64,000 nt of DNA from Streptomyces sp. NBC_00239 (GCF_036194065.1 NZ_CP108095.1:496001-560000), one strand, 5' to 3'; counted from the first letter of the stretch, positions 17,303 to 26,219 are shown. Translations and numbers: made by a program. The notes: a model not told the origin generated them from the letters alone.

Positions 17303-18202
17303 TCAGCCGGCGGGCTGCGGTCCGGCGCCGCCGAGGAGGGCGTGGCCGAGGGGGCCGGCGACGTAGTGGACCTCTCGGCCGTAGCGGTGTCCGGTGACCA
17401 GGCCCGCGTCCCGGAGGACCGTGAGGTGCTGCGAGACCGCGCCGGGGCTCAGGCCGGTACGGGCGGCGAGCTGGGTGGTGGTGGCCGGGGCGGCGACTTC
17501 CGCGAGGAGGCCCGCCCGGCTGCGGCCGAGCAGCCGGGGCAGGCCGTCGCCGGTGCTCGCCCGCTCCCAGAGCGTTCCGATGCCGCGGGCGGGGTAGATC
17601 ACGCACGGCGGTACCGGGCCGCGGCCGGCCACCAGCCGGCAGCGGTCGGCGAAGGCGCTGGGGACGAGGGTCACTCCGGACCCGGCCAGAGCGTGTTCGC
17701 CGGCGGGCAGGTCGCGGGAGACGAGCCGGTCCCCCGTCCAGGCGAGGGCGGGGTGCAGCCGCGTGAGCACCTCGCCGATGCCGTCTTCGGCCAGTTGCCG
17801 GGTGCGGTGGGCGATGTCGGCCTCCAGTACGGCCCGGATCCGCGGCCAGTGCGGCCGCACCGCCGCACGCCACCAGCGCAGCACGGGCTCGACGTCGGGG
17901 CCGGCGGCTGCGCGGCCGGACGCGGTGTTCGTGGGGAACTCGGTGGCCACGGTGGCCAGTTCCTCCTCGATCTCGGCCAGCGGGCAACGCGGGGGCGGCA
18001 CGGTGTCCGGGTGCAGGCCGATGCCGAAGCCCGGGGCGGGCGGCGGTCCGCCGGCCGCCAGGGCCTGCTTGATCCACGGCAGGTGCACGGCGTGCCGCCC
18101 CGGATCGGTCACCGCGCCGAGCGCCGCGACGGTCTCCCACAGGGGCGAGACGGCGAACCTCAGGTTCACCATGTCGTCCACCGCGAAACGCACCTCTCCC
18201 AC
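17303..18202 (-). CDS. ArsR/SmtB-like regulator with DUF5937-type N-terminal domain
   Basis: A 299-residue protein. The C-terminal 70 residues are a winged helix: ATTTQLAARTGLSPGAVSQH (a SmtB-type helix-turn-helix), then LTVLRDAGLVTGHRYGREV and the wing VHYVAGPLG. The N-terminal 220 residues are the DUF5937-like domain common to many Streptomyces ArsR-type regulators, presumably the effector part (MVNLRFAVSPLWET opening). Start is a GTG. It lies divergent from an MFS exporter with an AT-rich dyad between, the usual arrangement for a self-regulating repressor and its exporter. Confidence 0.85.
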   Translation of the reverse strand: MGEVRFAVDDMVNLRFAVSPLWETVAALGAVTDPGRHAVHLPWIKQALAAGGPPPAPGFGIGLHPDTVPPPRCPLAEIEEELATVATEFPTNTASGRAAAGPDVEPVLRWWRAAVRPHWPRIRAVLEADIAHRTRQLAEDGIGEVLTRLHPALAWTGDRLVSRDLPAGEHALAGSGVTLVPSAFADRCRLVAGRGPVPPCVIYPARGIGTLWERASTGDGLPRLLGRSRAGLLAEVAAPATTTQLAARTGLSPGAVSQHLTVLRDAGLVTGHRYGREVHYVAGPLGHALLGGAGPQPAG

Positions 18203-18236
18203 GGACCTGCCCGCCTTTCCCCCGCACTGCCCGGCA

Positions 18237-18264
18237 CAATGTTTTCGCCCAGACTAAAACAATG
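18237..18264. promoter_or_regulatory. candidate ArsR-type operator
   Basis: CAATGTTTT at 18237-18245 and AAAACAATG at 18256-18264 form an inverted repeat matching 8 of 9 positions, with 10 bases between. This is by far the most AT-rich spot for a kilobase around and sits between the divergent ArsR-type regulator (start 18202) and the MFS gene (start 18300). The arrangement is right for a repressor site covering both promoters. Confidence 0.6.
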
Positions 18265-18299
18265 GTCCGGGATCCCCGTGGGTGGTGGTCTCACGGGTC

Positions 18300-19592
18300 A
18301 TGACCCTCTTTCACCTTCGCCCCGACGTCGGTACGCGGCGCGCCGCGGTCCCGTCCGATTTCCGCCGCCTGTGGGCCGCCGACACCGTGAGCCAGGTCGG
18401 CACCGCCGTCACTCTGCCGGCACTGCCGCTCCTCGCCATCGGCGCGCTCGGGGCGGGCCCGTTCCAGACGGGCCTGCTGCTGGCCTGCGAGTACCTGGCC
18501 TTCCTCGTCTTCGGGCTGCCCGCGGGCGCCTGGGTGGACCGGTCGCGCCTGCGCCGGGTGATGATCGCGGGCGATCTCGGCCGTGCCGCGCTGCTCGCCT
18601 CGGTCCCGGTGGCGGCGCTGCTCGGTGTCCTGACGCTGCCCCAGTTGTACGTGGTCGCCTTCGGGCTGTCCTGCTGCACCGTGTTCTTCGACGTGGCCGC
18701 CCAGAGCGCACTGCCCCGGCTCGTCGACGGCGGGCAGCTGGTGGCGGCGAACGTACGGCTGGAGACCACCCGCAACATCGTCCAGGCCGGTGGCCCCGGC
18801 GCGGGCGGGCTGCTGCTGGCCGTCCTGGCGGCGCCCTTCGTCCTGGCCCTCGACGCGCTCAGCTACCTGACTTCCGCCGTTCTGCTCTCCCGCATACGGG
18901 GAGCCGGTGGCGGTCCGGGCACGGTGCCCGGGCCGGCGCCGGCCGGGGTGGACCGCGCTCCTGCCGCGGCGGGCCTCCGTGCGGAGGTCGTGGCCGGTCT
19001 GCGGTTCGTGTTCGGGGACCGGCTGCTGCGGGCCGTGACCCTCGCCGCCGCGGTGTCGAACCTGTGCGGCACGGTCGGTGCGGCCGTGCTGATGGTGCTG
19101 CTCGCGGGCGAGCTGGGCCTGTCACCGCTCTGGTGCGGGCTGGTGTTCACGGCCGAGGCGATCGGCGGGCTGCTCGGCAGCCTGCTCACCGCGCGCGTGG
19201 CGGCGCGGCTGGGCGAGGGGCCTGCGATGTGCGGAGCCGTCCTGCTCAGCGGGCTGCTGTGGCTCACGGCGGTGCCGTTCTTCCAGGCCGACTGGCGGCT
19301 CGCGGTGGCCGTGGCGCTCCAGGGCCTGGGCTGGGCCGCCTTCATGCCGTTCAAGATCACCGCGGTGGTGCTGCGCCAGCGGTCGTGCCCGCCCGAACTG
19401 CTGGGGCGGGTGACGGCGACGGTCCGCTTCGTGGTGTGGGGCGTGATGCCGGTGGGTGCGCTCATCGGAGGTCTGCTCGGCCGCCACTACGGCACGCGGC
19501 CGACGTTGTGGGCCGGCGCGGCGGCCGAGCTGTGCGCCGTACTGCCCCTGCTGCTGTCGCCGCTGCGCCGGACCCGCCACCTCGGCGGCTGA
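18300..19592 (+). CDS. MFS transporter (drug efflux type)
   Basis: A 430-residue transporter with 12 predicted membrane spans. Motif A between helices 2 and 3 appears as GLPAGAWVDRSRLRRVMI (G-x-x-x-D-R-x-G/x-R-R/K), and the first helix begins FRRLWAADTVSQVGTAVTLP, as in the Streptomyces macrolide-type efflux branch. The central loop (GGGPGTVPGPAPAGVDRAP) is Gly/Pro-rich. It is divergent from the ArsR-type regulator and probably repressed by it. Ligand unknown; a role in export of a drug or metabolite is inferred. Upstream ribosome-binding site is weak. Confidence 0.85.
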   Translation: MTLFHLRPDVGTRRAAVPSDFRRLWAADTVSQVGTAVTLPALPLLAIGALGAGPFQTGLLLACEYLAFLVFGLPAGAWVDRSRLRRVMIAGDLGRAALLASVPVAALLGVLTLPQLYVVAFGLSCCTVFFDVAAQSALPRLVDGGQLVAANVRLETTRNIVQAGGPGAGGLLLAVLAAPFVLALDALSYLTSAVLLSRIRGAGGGPGTVPGPAPAGVDRAPAAAGLRAEVVAGLRFVFGDRLLRAVTLAAAVSNLCGTVGAAVLMVLLAGELGLSPLWCGLVFTAEAIGGLLGSLLTARVAARLGEGPAMCGAVLLSGLLWLTAVPFFQADWRLAVAVALQGLGWAAFMPFKITAVVLRQRSCPPELLGRVTATVRFVVWGVMPVGALIGGLLGRHYGTRPTLWAGAAAELCAVLPLLLSPLRRTRHLGG

Positions 19593-19772
19593 CCCCGGGC
19601 CCCGCCGCCTCACCGATCGGGGGAGCACCCTGTGACGGAACGCCCCGCGATCGCCACCGGCAGTACGCACTACGCGTACCACCGGTGCAGGCGAGTCGCT
19701 CGGGCGAACCGGGGTAGGCGACCGGTACGCCACGACGCGCGGCGACCCGCCGCGCACCGGAGGAGGACCGCG
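19593..19772. other. spacer before small proline-rich gene
   Basis: Approximately 180 bases. The frame is open on the plus strand from 19632, but that part is Arg/His-rich and has no conserved look. The strong GGAGGAGG at 19760-19767 serves the small gene that starts at 19773. No terminator hairpin was identified with confidence. Confidence 0.3.
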
Positions 19773-20000
19773 ATGACCAGTACCCCGGCCCCCGGCGCCC
19801 CGCGCCCGGTCCCCGAGAACCCCGATGCCGTGACCCCGGACCTTCCGCCCCCCGACCCGAAGGCTCCGGACCAGCCCGCCGCACCCGCCGTCCCGGACGA
19901 GCCCGAGCCGCAGCCCAAGGCCAAGGACACCGGCGAACCCGAGGACACCGGCGAACCCGCGGGCCCCGGCAATGCCCCCGGCCAGGAGCCGCCCGACTAG
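19773..20000 (+). CDS. small proline-rich acidic protein
   Basis: A 75-residue cytosolic protein that is almost wholly Pro, Ala, Asp and Glu (MTSTPAPGAPRPVPENPDAV, PDEPEPQPKAKDTGEPEDTG). The stretch KDTGEPEDTGEPAG is an internal repeat. It should be intrinsically disordered. A very strong ribosome-binding site (GGAGGAGG) 6 bases before the ATG supports that it is translated. No family was recognized. Confidence 0.6.
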   Translation: MTSTPAPGAPRPVPENPDAVTPDLPPPDPKAPDQPAAPAVPDEPEPQPKAKDTGEPEDTGEPAGPGNAPGQEPPD

Positions 20001-20079
20001 GTACCGTCGCCGGCCCAAAATAGACACGCGCCGGCCAGGAGACCCCAGTCGGCTGCTCCCGCGGGGCAGTCGGGCCTGG

Positions 20080-20715
20080 TCAGATCGTGACAGGGCCGTG
20101 GGCGGTGGCGAACTCGACCGAGACCAGGCCCGGTTCCTCATCCTCGACCCAGGTGACGTCGATCTGGTCGAGGGGGTGGTCGGCCGGTTCGCCGAGGAAT
20201 TCGGCGATGGAGGCGGCGTCGCCGGCGATGGAGACCCCGTGGATGGTGGTGGAGGTGCGCGGGTCGGCGCTCGGGCGCTCTTCGATGGGGACCAGCCACT
20301 GAAGGAAGTAGGGCAGTTGCGGGTCCTCCAGCAGTTCCAGCAGGCCGATCTGCTTCCACCTCAGGTCGAGCCCGTCGGGGCGGACACGGTGGCCCTCGGC
20401 CGAGGTGCGGCCGAGGCGGGCCTCGACCGGGGCGATGTCGTCGACGGAGACCACCCAACCGAGCCAGCCGCCGCCCTCGGCGGCGCGGCGCGCGACCGCT
20501 TGGCCGAAGGGTGCGCGGTCGGCGGCGGGGTGGTCGAGTGTGGTGACGACCTCGACGTAGGTGCCGCCGCTCAGCGGGAGAATGAAATTGCGGGTGCCGA
20601 ATCGTGGGTGCACGCCCCCGTCGACGAACCCGGCGCCGAGGGCCGATCCGATCCACTGGACAGTCGAGACGAAGCTGTCGCGGGCCACCGCATAGGACAC
20701 GTGATCAAGTCGCAC
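20080..20715 (-). CDS. VOC-family (glyoxalase-like domain) protein
   Basis: A 211-residue protein of the two-module VOC type. It begins VRLDHVSYAVARDS, a betalphabetabetabeta opening with metal-ligand-like His, then HPRFGTRNFILPLSGGTYVE and a later RWKQIGLLELLEDPQLPYFL and second-half HGVSIAGDAAS. This pattern is the glyoxalase-like domain (PF13468-type) of actinobacterial proteins of unknown substrate. The GTG at 20715 is chosen because conserved sequence starts there. A pair of CCGAACTAGA repeats lies between it and the next gene, at 20836-20866. Confidence 0.8.
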   Translation of the reverse strand: MRLDHVSYAVARDSFVSTVQWIGSALGAGFVDGGVHPRFGTRNFILPLSGGTYVEVVTTLDHPAADRAPFGQAVARRAAEGGGWLGWVVSVDDIAPVEARLGRTSAEGHRVRPDGLDLRWKQIGLLELLEDPQLPYFLQWLVPIEERPSADPRTSTTIHGVSIAGDAASIAEFLGEPADHPLDQIDVTWVEDEEPGLVSVEFATAHGPVTI

Positions 20716-20856
20716 TGCGCCATCATCACCCGACAACCCGCACAAATCCCGACGCCACGCCCGCCGCCCCGGCGTCCGCCGTGGATCCAGCCGTGGAGCG
20801 GATCGATCATCGTTGTCCCGGCAAGAGACGGACTCTGGTTCGGTTCTAGTTCGGCT

Positions 20857-21702
20857 CTAGTTCGGAGGGACGGGATCGCCCTCCTCGTCTGCGGCCGGCG
20901 ACCGCCTCGGCCTGAGGAATTCCGCGATGTGCTCTCCCCACGTCCGGATGTCGCCGCGCGTCCGCGCCACGCGCAGCTGCGCGTCGGGCAAGCAGGCCGC
21001 GAGGGCGTCCGCCGTGGCCAACGGATGGCCGCGGTCACCTGCCCAGGCCAGGATCAGGGCCGGATGGCGCAGCCCGGCGATCTCGGCGGGCGCGGGCAGG
21101 TCCGACAGCGCGAGGCCGCGCAGCACGGCGGGCAGGACCCGCTCGTCGGGTGTCGGCGGGAGATCGGGGACGTCGGCTACGACCGCAGGGCGGACGTCCC
21201 GCCCCTCAGCGGCCCGGAAGGCCTCCGCCCCCTGCTGTTCAACGGCGTCGGCCGCAGCCGTGTTGGCGCGCGCGTACGCCGCACGGGTCGCCCACGCCGT
21301 GGGCGGGACCAGCAGGACCAGCCGGGAGAACCGGTCGGGCGCCCGGACGGCGGCGTGCAGGACGGTACCGCACCCCATGGAGGCGCCGATGCCCACGGCC
21401 GGTTCCGCGGCGCCCAGGTGGTCGAGCAGGGCGAGGAGGTCGTCGGCAAGGGAGGCGTAGGTGTAGTCGGCGGCGATCGGGCGGCCGGTGGACCGGCCGT
21501 GCGCCCGGGCGTCGTAGCGGACCAGGCGCCGCCCGGCGTCCAGGACGGGCGCCCAGTCGAAGAGGCCCATCCGGTCCTCTTGGGCCTGGCTCGCGAACCC
21601 GCCGTGCGCGTACACGGCGAGCGGGCCGTGACCGGCATCGTCGTACACGAACTCCGCCCCTCGATGACGGAACCGGCCTTCTGCGGCGGGATGCACTCCC
21701 AT
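20857..21702 (-). CDS. alpha/beta-fold hydrolase
   Basis: A 281-residue hydrolase. HG dipeptide in PLAVYAHGGFASQAQ, then RYDARAHGRSTG, nucleophile GIGASMGCGT (Ser), and late core PALILAWAGDRGHPL with the acid; a His is expected in the last 40 residues (RTWGEHIAEFL). A C-terminal acidic tail (PAADEEGDPVPPN) follows. The fold is of the haloperoxidase/esterase class; substrate unknown. The frame opens at a GTG three codons upstream; the ATG at 21702 is preferred. Both it and the VOC gene to its left are on the minus strand, but the 140-base gap argues for separate transcripts. Confidence 0.8.
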   Translation of the reverse strand: MGVHPAAEGRFRHRGAEFVYDDAGHGPLAVYAHGGFASQAQEDRMGLFDWAPVLDAGRRLVRYDARAHGRSTGRPIAADYTYASLADDLLALLDHLGAAEPAVGIGASMGCGTVLHAAVRAPDRFSRLVLLVPPTAWATRAAYARANTAAADAVEQQGAEAFRAAEGRDVRPAVVADVPDLPPTPDERVLPAVLRGLALSDLPAPAEIAGLRHPALILAWAGDRGHPLATADALAACLPDAQLRVARTRGDIRTWGEHIAEFLRPRRSPAADEEGDPVPPN

Positions 21703-21853
21703 GGGCTTCACGGCCTCGCAGTGTTCGACACCTGCATCGAGCGTATCTCCCGACGGCCCGGCACCGCCTCCTCTCGGGTCGGTTCGACGGGCAGACGCTG
21801 CTCGGACCGAGCGGCACCCGGAACGGTGGCGATCACGCGGGCCGTGTCGCGCG

Positions 21854-22585
21854 TCAGCCGGGGAATCCCGGCACCACCAGACCTGATTCGTAGGCCATCA
21901 CCACCGCGTGGGTCCGGTTCTGCGCACCGAGCTTGGTCAGCACGTTCCCGACGTGCGTCTTCACCGTCTCCAGGCTCACCATGAGCGACCGTGCGATCTC
22001 CGGGTTGGACAGGCCCGTGGCCATCGACCGCAGCACCTGCTCCTCCCGCTCCGTCAGCGCCGCCTTCGGCAACGCCTCGGCACCGTCCAGCGGGCGGGCG
22101 GCGACCATCCGGCGCAGGGCCGCGGGGAAGAGGATCGCCTCCCCCGCCGCCACTACCCGTACCGCCTCGGCGATCTGCGGGACCGGGAGCCGCTTGAGCA
22201 CGAACCCGCTGGCCCCTGCGCTGAGCGCGGCGGTCACGTAGCCGTCGTTCTCGAAGGTGGTGATCACCACGACCTTCGGCGGTCCGGCCGACTCGGCGAG
22301 CAGCCGCCGGGTGGCCTCGATCCCGTCACACCGGGGCATCCGCACATCCGTCAGGACCACGTCCGGCCGCAGCAGCCGCACCTGCTCGACGGCCTCGACC
22401 CCGTCGGACGCCTCCCCGACCACCGTGATTCCCGGCTGCGCCGAGAGCAGTGTGCGCAGACCGCTGCGGGTCACCGCGTCGTCGTCCGCGATCAAGAGCG
22501 TGACGGGGGTACGGGCGGGGCTGGTGGCGGTGTGGCCGGAGCCCGCGCCCGTCATAACCGGCGATTCCGCCTCGGAGCCGGTCAT
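21854..22585 (-). CDS. NarL/LuxR-family response regulator
   Basis: A 243-residue regulator. A flexible N-terminal tail of about 25 residues precedes the receiver domain with DDD at 34-36, D80 (VVLTDVRMPR) as phosphoacceptor and K (FVLKRLP) near 130. The C-terminal LuxR-type helix-turn-helix contains LTEREEQVLRSMATGLSNPE and LMVSLETVKTHVGNVLTKL. The start codon overlaps the upstream kinase stop by four bases (ATGA), so the two are co-translated. Signal and targets are unknown. Confidence 0.92.
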   Translation of the reverse strand: MTGSEAESPVMTGAGSGHTATSPARTPVTLLIADDDAVTRSGLRTLLSAQPGITVVGEASDGVEAVEQVRLLRPDVVLTDVRMPRCDGIEATRRLLAESAGPPKVVVITTFENDGYVTAALSAGASGFVLKRLPVPQIAEAVRVVAAGEAILFPAALRRMVAARPLDGAEALPKAALTEREEQVLRSMATGLSNPEIARSLMVSLETVKTHVGNVLTKLGAQNRTHAVVMAYESGLVVPGFPG

Positions 22586-23874
22586 GCCGACACCCGTACC
22601 GGCAGCCGGACCGCCAGCCGCCAGTGCTGCGGTCCGTCCGGGCCGGCCTCGATCTCACCGTGCAGCAGCCGCACGCGCTCGGCCAGCCCGGGCAGGCCGT
22701 GCCCGGACGTTCGGAAGACATCCGCGCCCGTACGCATGCCCGCGCCCGCCCCGTTGACCACACCGAGTTCCAGCAGGTCCGGCGCGACCGCCACCCGGAC
22801 CCCGATCGGACCGCCCGTCCCGTGCCGCAACGCGTTCGTCAGCCCTTCCTGGAGAATCCGGTACGCGGCCCGGGAGAGCGCCCCCCGCACCTGCGCCGTC
22901 TCGCCCGACAGCTCCACCTCCAGCACCGCGCCCGCGTGCCGCAACCGGTCGAGCAGCTCGGGCAGGTCGGCCAGGGTCCGGGTCGGTGCCGTCTCCGCCT
23001 TCTCCTCGCGCAGTACGCCCAGTACGTAATCCAGGTCCTCCAGCGCGGCCCTGGCCGACTCCTCGATGCTGCGCAGCGCGGCTCGCGCCGCCACCGGGTC
23101 GGCGGAGAGCACCTCGCCCGCCACCGCCGCCTGGATCGTGGTCGCGGTCAGCGTGTGCCCGATCGAGTCGTGCAGCTCGTGGGCCAGCCTGTTGCGTTCG
23201 GCAAGCCGCTGCTCCCGCTCGGCCATCAGCGCGAGCTGTTCGGCCGCCGAAGGACCCAAGAGCCTCGGCGCCAGCCAGCGCAGCGCGCTCGTCACCACCG
23301 CGCACACGACCGCCGCCAGCAGCAGGCAGCCGAGGGCCACCACCCAGCTCCGCCATCCTCCGCCGTCGGACCGCAGCGACCGGCCGAACAGACTCAGCCC
23401 GGCTTCGGCGCCGAGCCAACCCCCGGGGAGGGCCATGCCCATGAGGATCAGCACACCGCTCGCCAGTGCCCCGGTCCACCCCAGTGCTACGTGCAGCAGC
23501 AGCCAGAGGGGAGTCCGCCAATGGTCGGCGCCGGACGGCACGGCAGGGGCCGGAGTGGGAGGAGTCGGCCGGGTGCCGCGGGAGCTCGTGGGCCGGCGTG
23601 TGGTCACAGGGTCCGGCAACGGCACCCGCAGAAGTCGGCGGGCGAACGCGATCAGCGCCCGCCGCGTGGTGCGGGCCAGCCCGACCAGACCGATCAGTGC
23701 CGCCCAGACCAGGAGGACCAGGACGGCCTGCACTCCGTAGGGAGCGGAGGGCCACGCCAGTGCCGGCAGCAGTGCGAAAGGCACCAGTGGAAGGCTCGCC
23801 AACGCGCCGCAATAGGCGAACAGCATGCCCGAGTACGTGGAGCCGCGCAGCAGCGGCCGGAGTCCCTTGATCAT
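22582..23874 (-). CDS. NarL-type sensor histidine kinase (HisKA_3)
   Basis: A 430-residue kinase. It has about six hydrophobic segments (two near 17-65, two between 123-150 and 175-200, with a Pro/Thr-rich stretch at 90-115) and then the dimerization helix with ERNRLAHELHDSIGH, phosphoacceptor H235. The ATPase core shows YRILQEGLTNALRH (N-box), a VVNGAGAG G1-like element and GHGLPGLAERVRLLHG (G2). The ATG at 23874 is chosen from the long open frame because the membrane part starts there. The upstream neighbor on the other strand is a DUF4190 gene, divergent, sharing the 138 bases between. Confidence 0.9.
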   Translation of the reverse strand: MIKGLRPLLRGSTYSGMLFAYCGALASLPLVPFALLPALAWPSAPYGVQAVLVLLVWAALIGLVGLARTTRRALIAFARRLLRVPLPDPVTTRRPTSSRGTRPTPPTPAPAVPSGADHWRTPLWLLLHVALGWTGALASGVLILMGMALPGGWLGAEAGLSLFGRSLRSDGGGWRSWVVALGCLLLAAVVCAVVTSALRWLAPRLLGPSAAEQLALMAEREQRLAERNRLAHELHDSIGHTLTATTIQAAVAGEVLSADPVAARAALRSIEESARAALEDLDYVLGVLREEKAETAPTRTLADLPELLDRLRHAGAVLEVELSGETAQVRGALSRAAYRILQEGLTNALRHGTGGPIGVRVAVAPDLLELGVVNGAGAGMRTGADVFRTSGHGLPGLAERVRLLHGEIEAGPDGPQHWRLAVRLPVRVSA

Positions 23875-24012
23875 GATCGGCCCAGTATGACCGGGCGGCT
23901 CACCGATGGCCTCCCCCGATCGAGGGAGCAGCTTCTCCCGCCTTCCCGCGATGCGCATCCGCGACCCCGGAAGCCAGGATCGTGCCCTGAACAGTCGACC
24001 GGAGGACGTCCG

Positions 24013-24444
24013 ATGAACACGCAAGGAGTGGCGATGTCGCCGAATCACACGGCATCGACTGGGGCCGCTGAGGCGGACCCGTATTCCCGCGGCCCTCAGG
24101 GCCTCGGCTACGGCATGCGGCCTCCGGGCGGCAACAACGGCCTGGCCGGGGCCGCCATGGTGTTGGGCGTCATCGGCTTGAGCACGTCGGTCGTCTTCAT
24201 CGGTGGCCTGTTCGGCGGCGTCGGCCTGATCCTGGGCGTCGTCGCCCTGACGACGGCCAAGCGGACCGGTACCGGCCGGGCCAAGGCGCTCACCGGCGTG
24301 GTGACGTCGGCCATCGCGATCGTGGTGTCCGTCCTGGTCGCCGTCTTCCTCGTCTGGTACGCCAACGAGACGCAGGAGTGCTACCGGCCCGACGGCGTCC
24401 GGCAGTACACGCAGTGCGTGCGCCAGCAGCTCACCGGGAATTGA
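24013..24444 (+). CDS. DUF4190 membrane protein
   Basis: A 143-residue protein with a Gly/Pro-rich cytosolic N-terminus of 40 residues (PYSRGPQGLGYGMRPPGGNN) and two membrane helices. The DUF4190 motif GLAGAAMVLGVIGLSTSVVF and GVGLILGVVALTTAKR is clear, the two hairpins being the usual two-span unit. The C-terminus outside the second span carries two cysteines (QECYRPDG and TQCVRQQL). Function unknown; related proteins occur with secretion or envelope systems. GGAGG precedes ATG 24013; a second ATG at 24034 has an AAGGAG and is also possible. It is divergent from the sensor kinase. Confidence 0.8.
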   Translation: MNTQGVAMSPNHTASTGAAEADPYSRGPQGLGYGMRPPGGNNGLAGAAMVLGVIGLSTSVVFIGGLFGGVGLILGVVALTTAKRTGTGRAKALTGVVTSAIAIVVSVLVAVFLVWYANETQECYRPDGVRQYTQCVRQQLTGN

Positions 24445-24547
24445 CCGGCGACGGGCGGCGTCACGTCCTCGACCACCTCGCCGACGTTCCGCACCCATGA
24501 GGGCGGAAGGACCGGTCAGCCCCTACCGAGCAAGGACGAGCAGCACT

Positions 24548-26143
24548 GTGCGAAACACACGCATGGCATCTCTCATGGCCGCCGGCGCCGTGGCAACTTT
24601 CCTGTCGGCACTGACACCTGCAACTGCCTCTTCCGTACCCGATTCTTCTGTGTCCGAGGCCTCGACGGCCAAGGACCCTCTGTGGCAGTACGCGCAACAG
24701 ACGCCACGGTGGCAGCGATGCGACGCGAAGAACCCCGCCACCCATCAGTGCGCGACGCTCAAGGTGCCGCTGGACTACGGCGATCCCGGAGGCAAGCAGA
24801 CCCACATCGCGATATCCCGGCTGAGGGCAGGCAGCGTGAAGGAGCGTCGCGGTGTTCTGCTGCTCAACCCCGGCGGCCCCGGCGGGCCGGGACTGAATCT
24901 GCCGGTCGGACCGGAGCTGAGCATCCCCCCGGCGGTGAAGAGGCAGTACGACCTCATCGGATTCGACCCGCGGGGTGTCGGGCAGAGCTCCCCCGTCGGC
25001 TGCGGTCTGACGCGCGACGAGCAGGACGCGGAGCCCGCGTACCGGGCCGAGACCTTCGCGAAGGACGTGCGGCGGGCACGCGCGGTGGCCGCCAAGTGCC
25101 GGGCCCGGGAGGGCGACAGGCTGCGGCACCTCACCACCCGCAACACCGCTCGGGACATGGACGTCATCCGTGCCGTGCTGGGCGAGGAGAAGATCTCCTA
25201 CCTCGGCTTCTCGTACGGCACCTACCTCGGCGCCGTCTACGCGCAGATGTTCCCGCGGCGCGCCGACCGGTTCGTACTGGACAGTGCGGTGGACCCGGCG
25301 GGGTACGGGCGGGGCATGTTCCGGAGCATGGCGCAGGCGACCGAGCCCGCCTTCGTGCGGTGGAGCGCATGGGCCGCCCGGCGGCACGCGACGTACCGCC
25401 TGGGCCGCACCCCGGCCGAGGTCCGCAAGACCTTCTGGGACCTGGTCGCCCGGGCCGACCGCAGGCCCATCGACGACAACGGGACCCTCCTCACCGGGGA
25501 CGGCATCCGCGCCGGGCGCGCCACGTTCTTCCGCGTCCGGAAGGCCGCCGAATGGGTCGCCGGGCTGAAGCGGACGGCCGGGAGCGGAAAGCCGGACCCG
25601 TCCGGCACACCTCGGCCGACCCCGACCCCGACCCCGGCCCCGGCCCCGACTCCGACCCCGGCCCCGGCCCCGCCCCCGGCCCCGACCGCGTCGGCTTTCG
25701 GCCGTGACGTTCCCCCGGACAACGAGGCCGCGAGCGCCTGGACTGTCCTGTGCGCCGACACCCGCGGATCGTGGCCGCGCGATACCGAGCAGTACCGCGG
25801 TGACGCCATCCGCGACAGGGCCCGGTATCCGCTGTACGGCGACTTCGCGTCCACCATCAAGCCGTGCGCCTTCTGGACGCCGGGCAGCGAGCCCGCGACC
25901 ACGGTGGACAACAGCAGCAGAGTGCTGATCGTGCAGAACGAGTGGGACTCCCAGACGCCCCTGGCCGGCGCCCGGGCCATGCACCGGGCCCTGCGCGGTT
26001 CCCGGATGGTCACCGTCGCCGGCGGAGAGGGGCACATCGTCAACGGCACCAACTCCTGTGCGGACAAGAGCGCCACGGTCTACCTGACCACGGGCAGGCT
26101 CCCGGCCGAGGACCTGACCTGCCGAGCGTCTCCCAGGCCGTAG
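24548..26143 (+). CDS. secreted alpha/beta hydrolase, tripeptidyl-aminopeptidase-like
   Basis: A 531-residue preprotein. A signal peptide ends near ATASSVP. The first half is the TAP-type hydrolase: QHCATLKVPLDYGDP, VLLLNPGGPGGPG (oxyanion region, residues 104-116), GFDPRGVGQSSP, and the nucleophile GFSYGTYLG with S222. The C-terminal TAP-like domain follows, with VLIVQNEWDSQTPL (acid) and GGEGHIV (His). Between the two, residues 350-380 are a Pro/Thr/Ala repeat, an insertion of low complexity that is unusual in this family. Enzymes of this type cleave N-terminal peptides from secreted proteins. A GTG at 24548 follows AAGGA and starts the signal peptide. Confidence 0.85.
   Translation: MRNTRMASLMAAGAVATFLSALTPATASSVPDSSVSEASTAKDPLWQYAQQTPRWQRCDAKNPATHQCATLKVPLDYGDPGGKQTHIAISRLRAGSVKERRGVLLLNPGGPGGPGLNLPVGPELSIPPAVKRQYDLIGFDPRGVGQSSPVGCGLTRDEQDAEPAYRAETFAKDVRRARAVAAKCRAREGDRLRHLTTRNTARDMDVIRAVLGEEKISYLGFSYGTYLGAVYAQMFPRRADRFVLDSAVDPAGYGRGMFRSMAQATEPAFVRWSAWAARRHATYRLGRTPAEVRKTFWDLVARADRRPIDDNGTLLTGDGIRAGRATFFRVRKAAEWVAGLKRTAGSGKPDPSGTPRPTPTPTPAPAPTPTPAPAPPPAPTASAFGRDVPPDNEAASAWTVLCADTRGSWPRDTEQYRGDAIRDRARYPLYGDFASTIKPCAFWTPGSEPATTVDNSSRVLIVQNEWDSQTPLAGARAMHRALRGSRMVTVAGGEGHIVNGTNSCADKSATVYLTTGRLPAEDLTCRASPRP
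25618..25691 (+). repeat. GC-rich hexanucleotide repeat coding a Pro/Thr/Ala linker
   Basis: A run of related CCCCGA and CCCCGG hexamers, about 12 units, encodes alternating PT and PA dipeptides in the tripeptidyl-peptidase-like hydrolase. It shows length-variable simple-sequence features (slippage-prone, all Pro third bases C), and the reading frame is kept by 6-base units. Confidence 0.7.
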
Positions 26144-26173
26144 GTGGCTCGATCGGGGCGAGCACGCTGCGGA

Positions 26174-26206
26174 GCCGTGGGTGCGGAAGGCCTTGCAGCC
26201 CACGGC
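26174..26206. terminator. terminator between convergent hydrolase and GNAT genes
   Basis: GCCGTGGG-TGC and GCAGCCCACGGC arms at 26174-26184 and 26195-26206 pair over eleven positions with one bulged base and a 10-base loop. The site lies between the stop at 26143 and the convergent stop at 26220. Confidence 0.65.
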
Positions 26207-26219
26207 GCATGGGCGCCGG

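Noticed and set aside
24461..26203. 580-codon minus-strand frame with an RGRGRG repeat
   Set aside because: Antisense to the tripeptidyl-peptidase-like gene; the repeat is the reverse reading of the Pro/Thr hexamer repeat.
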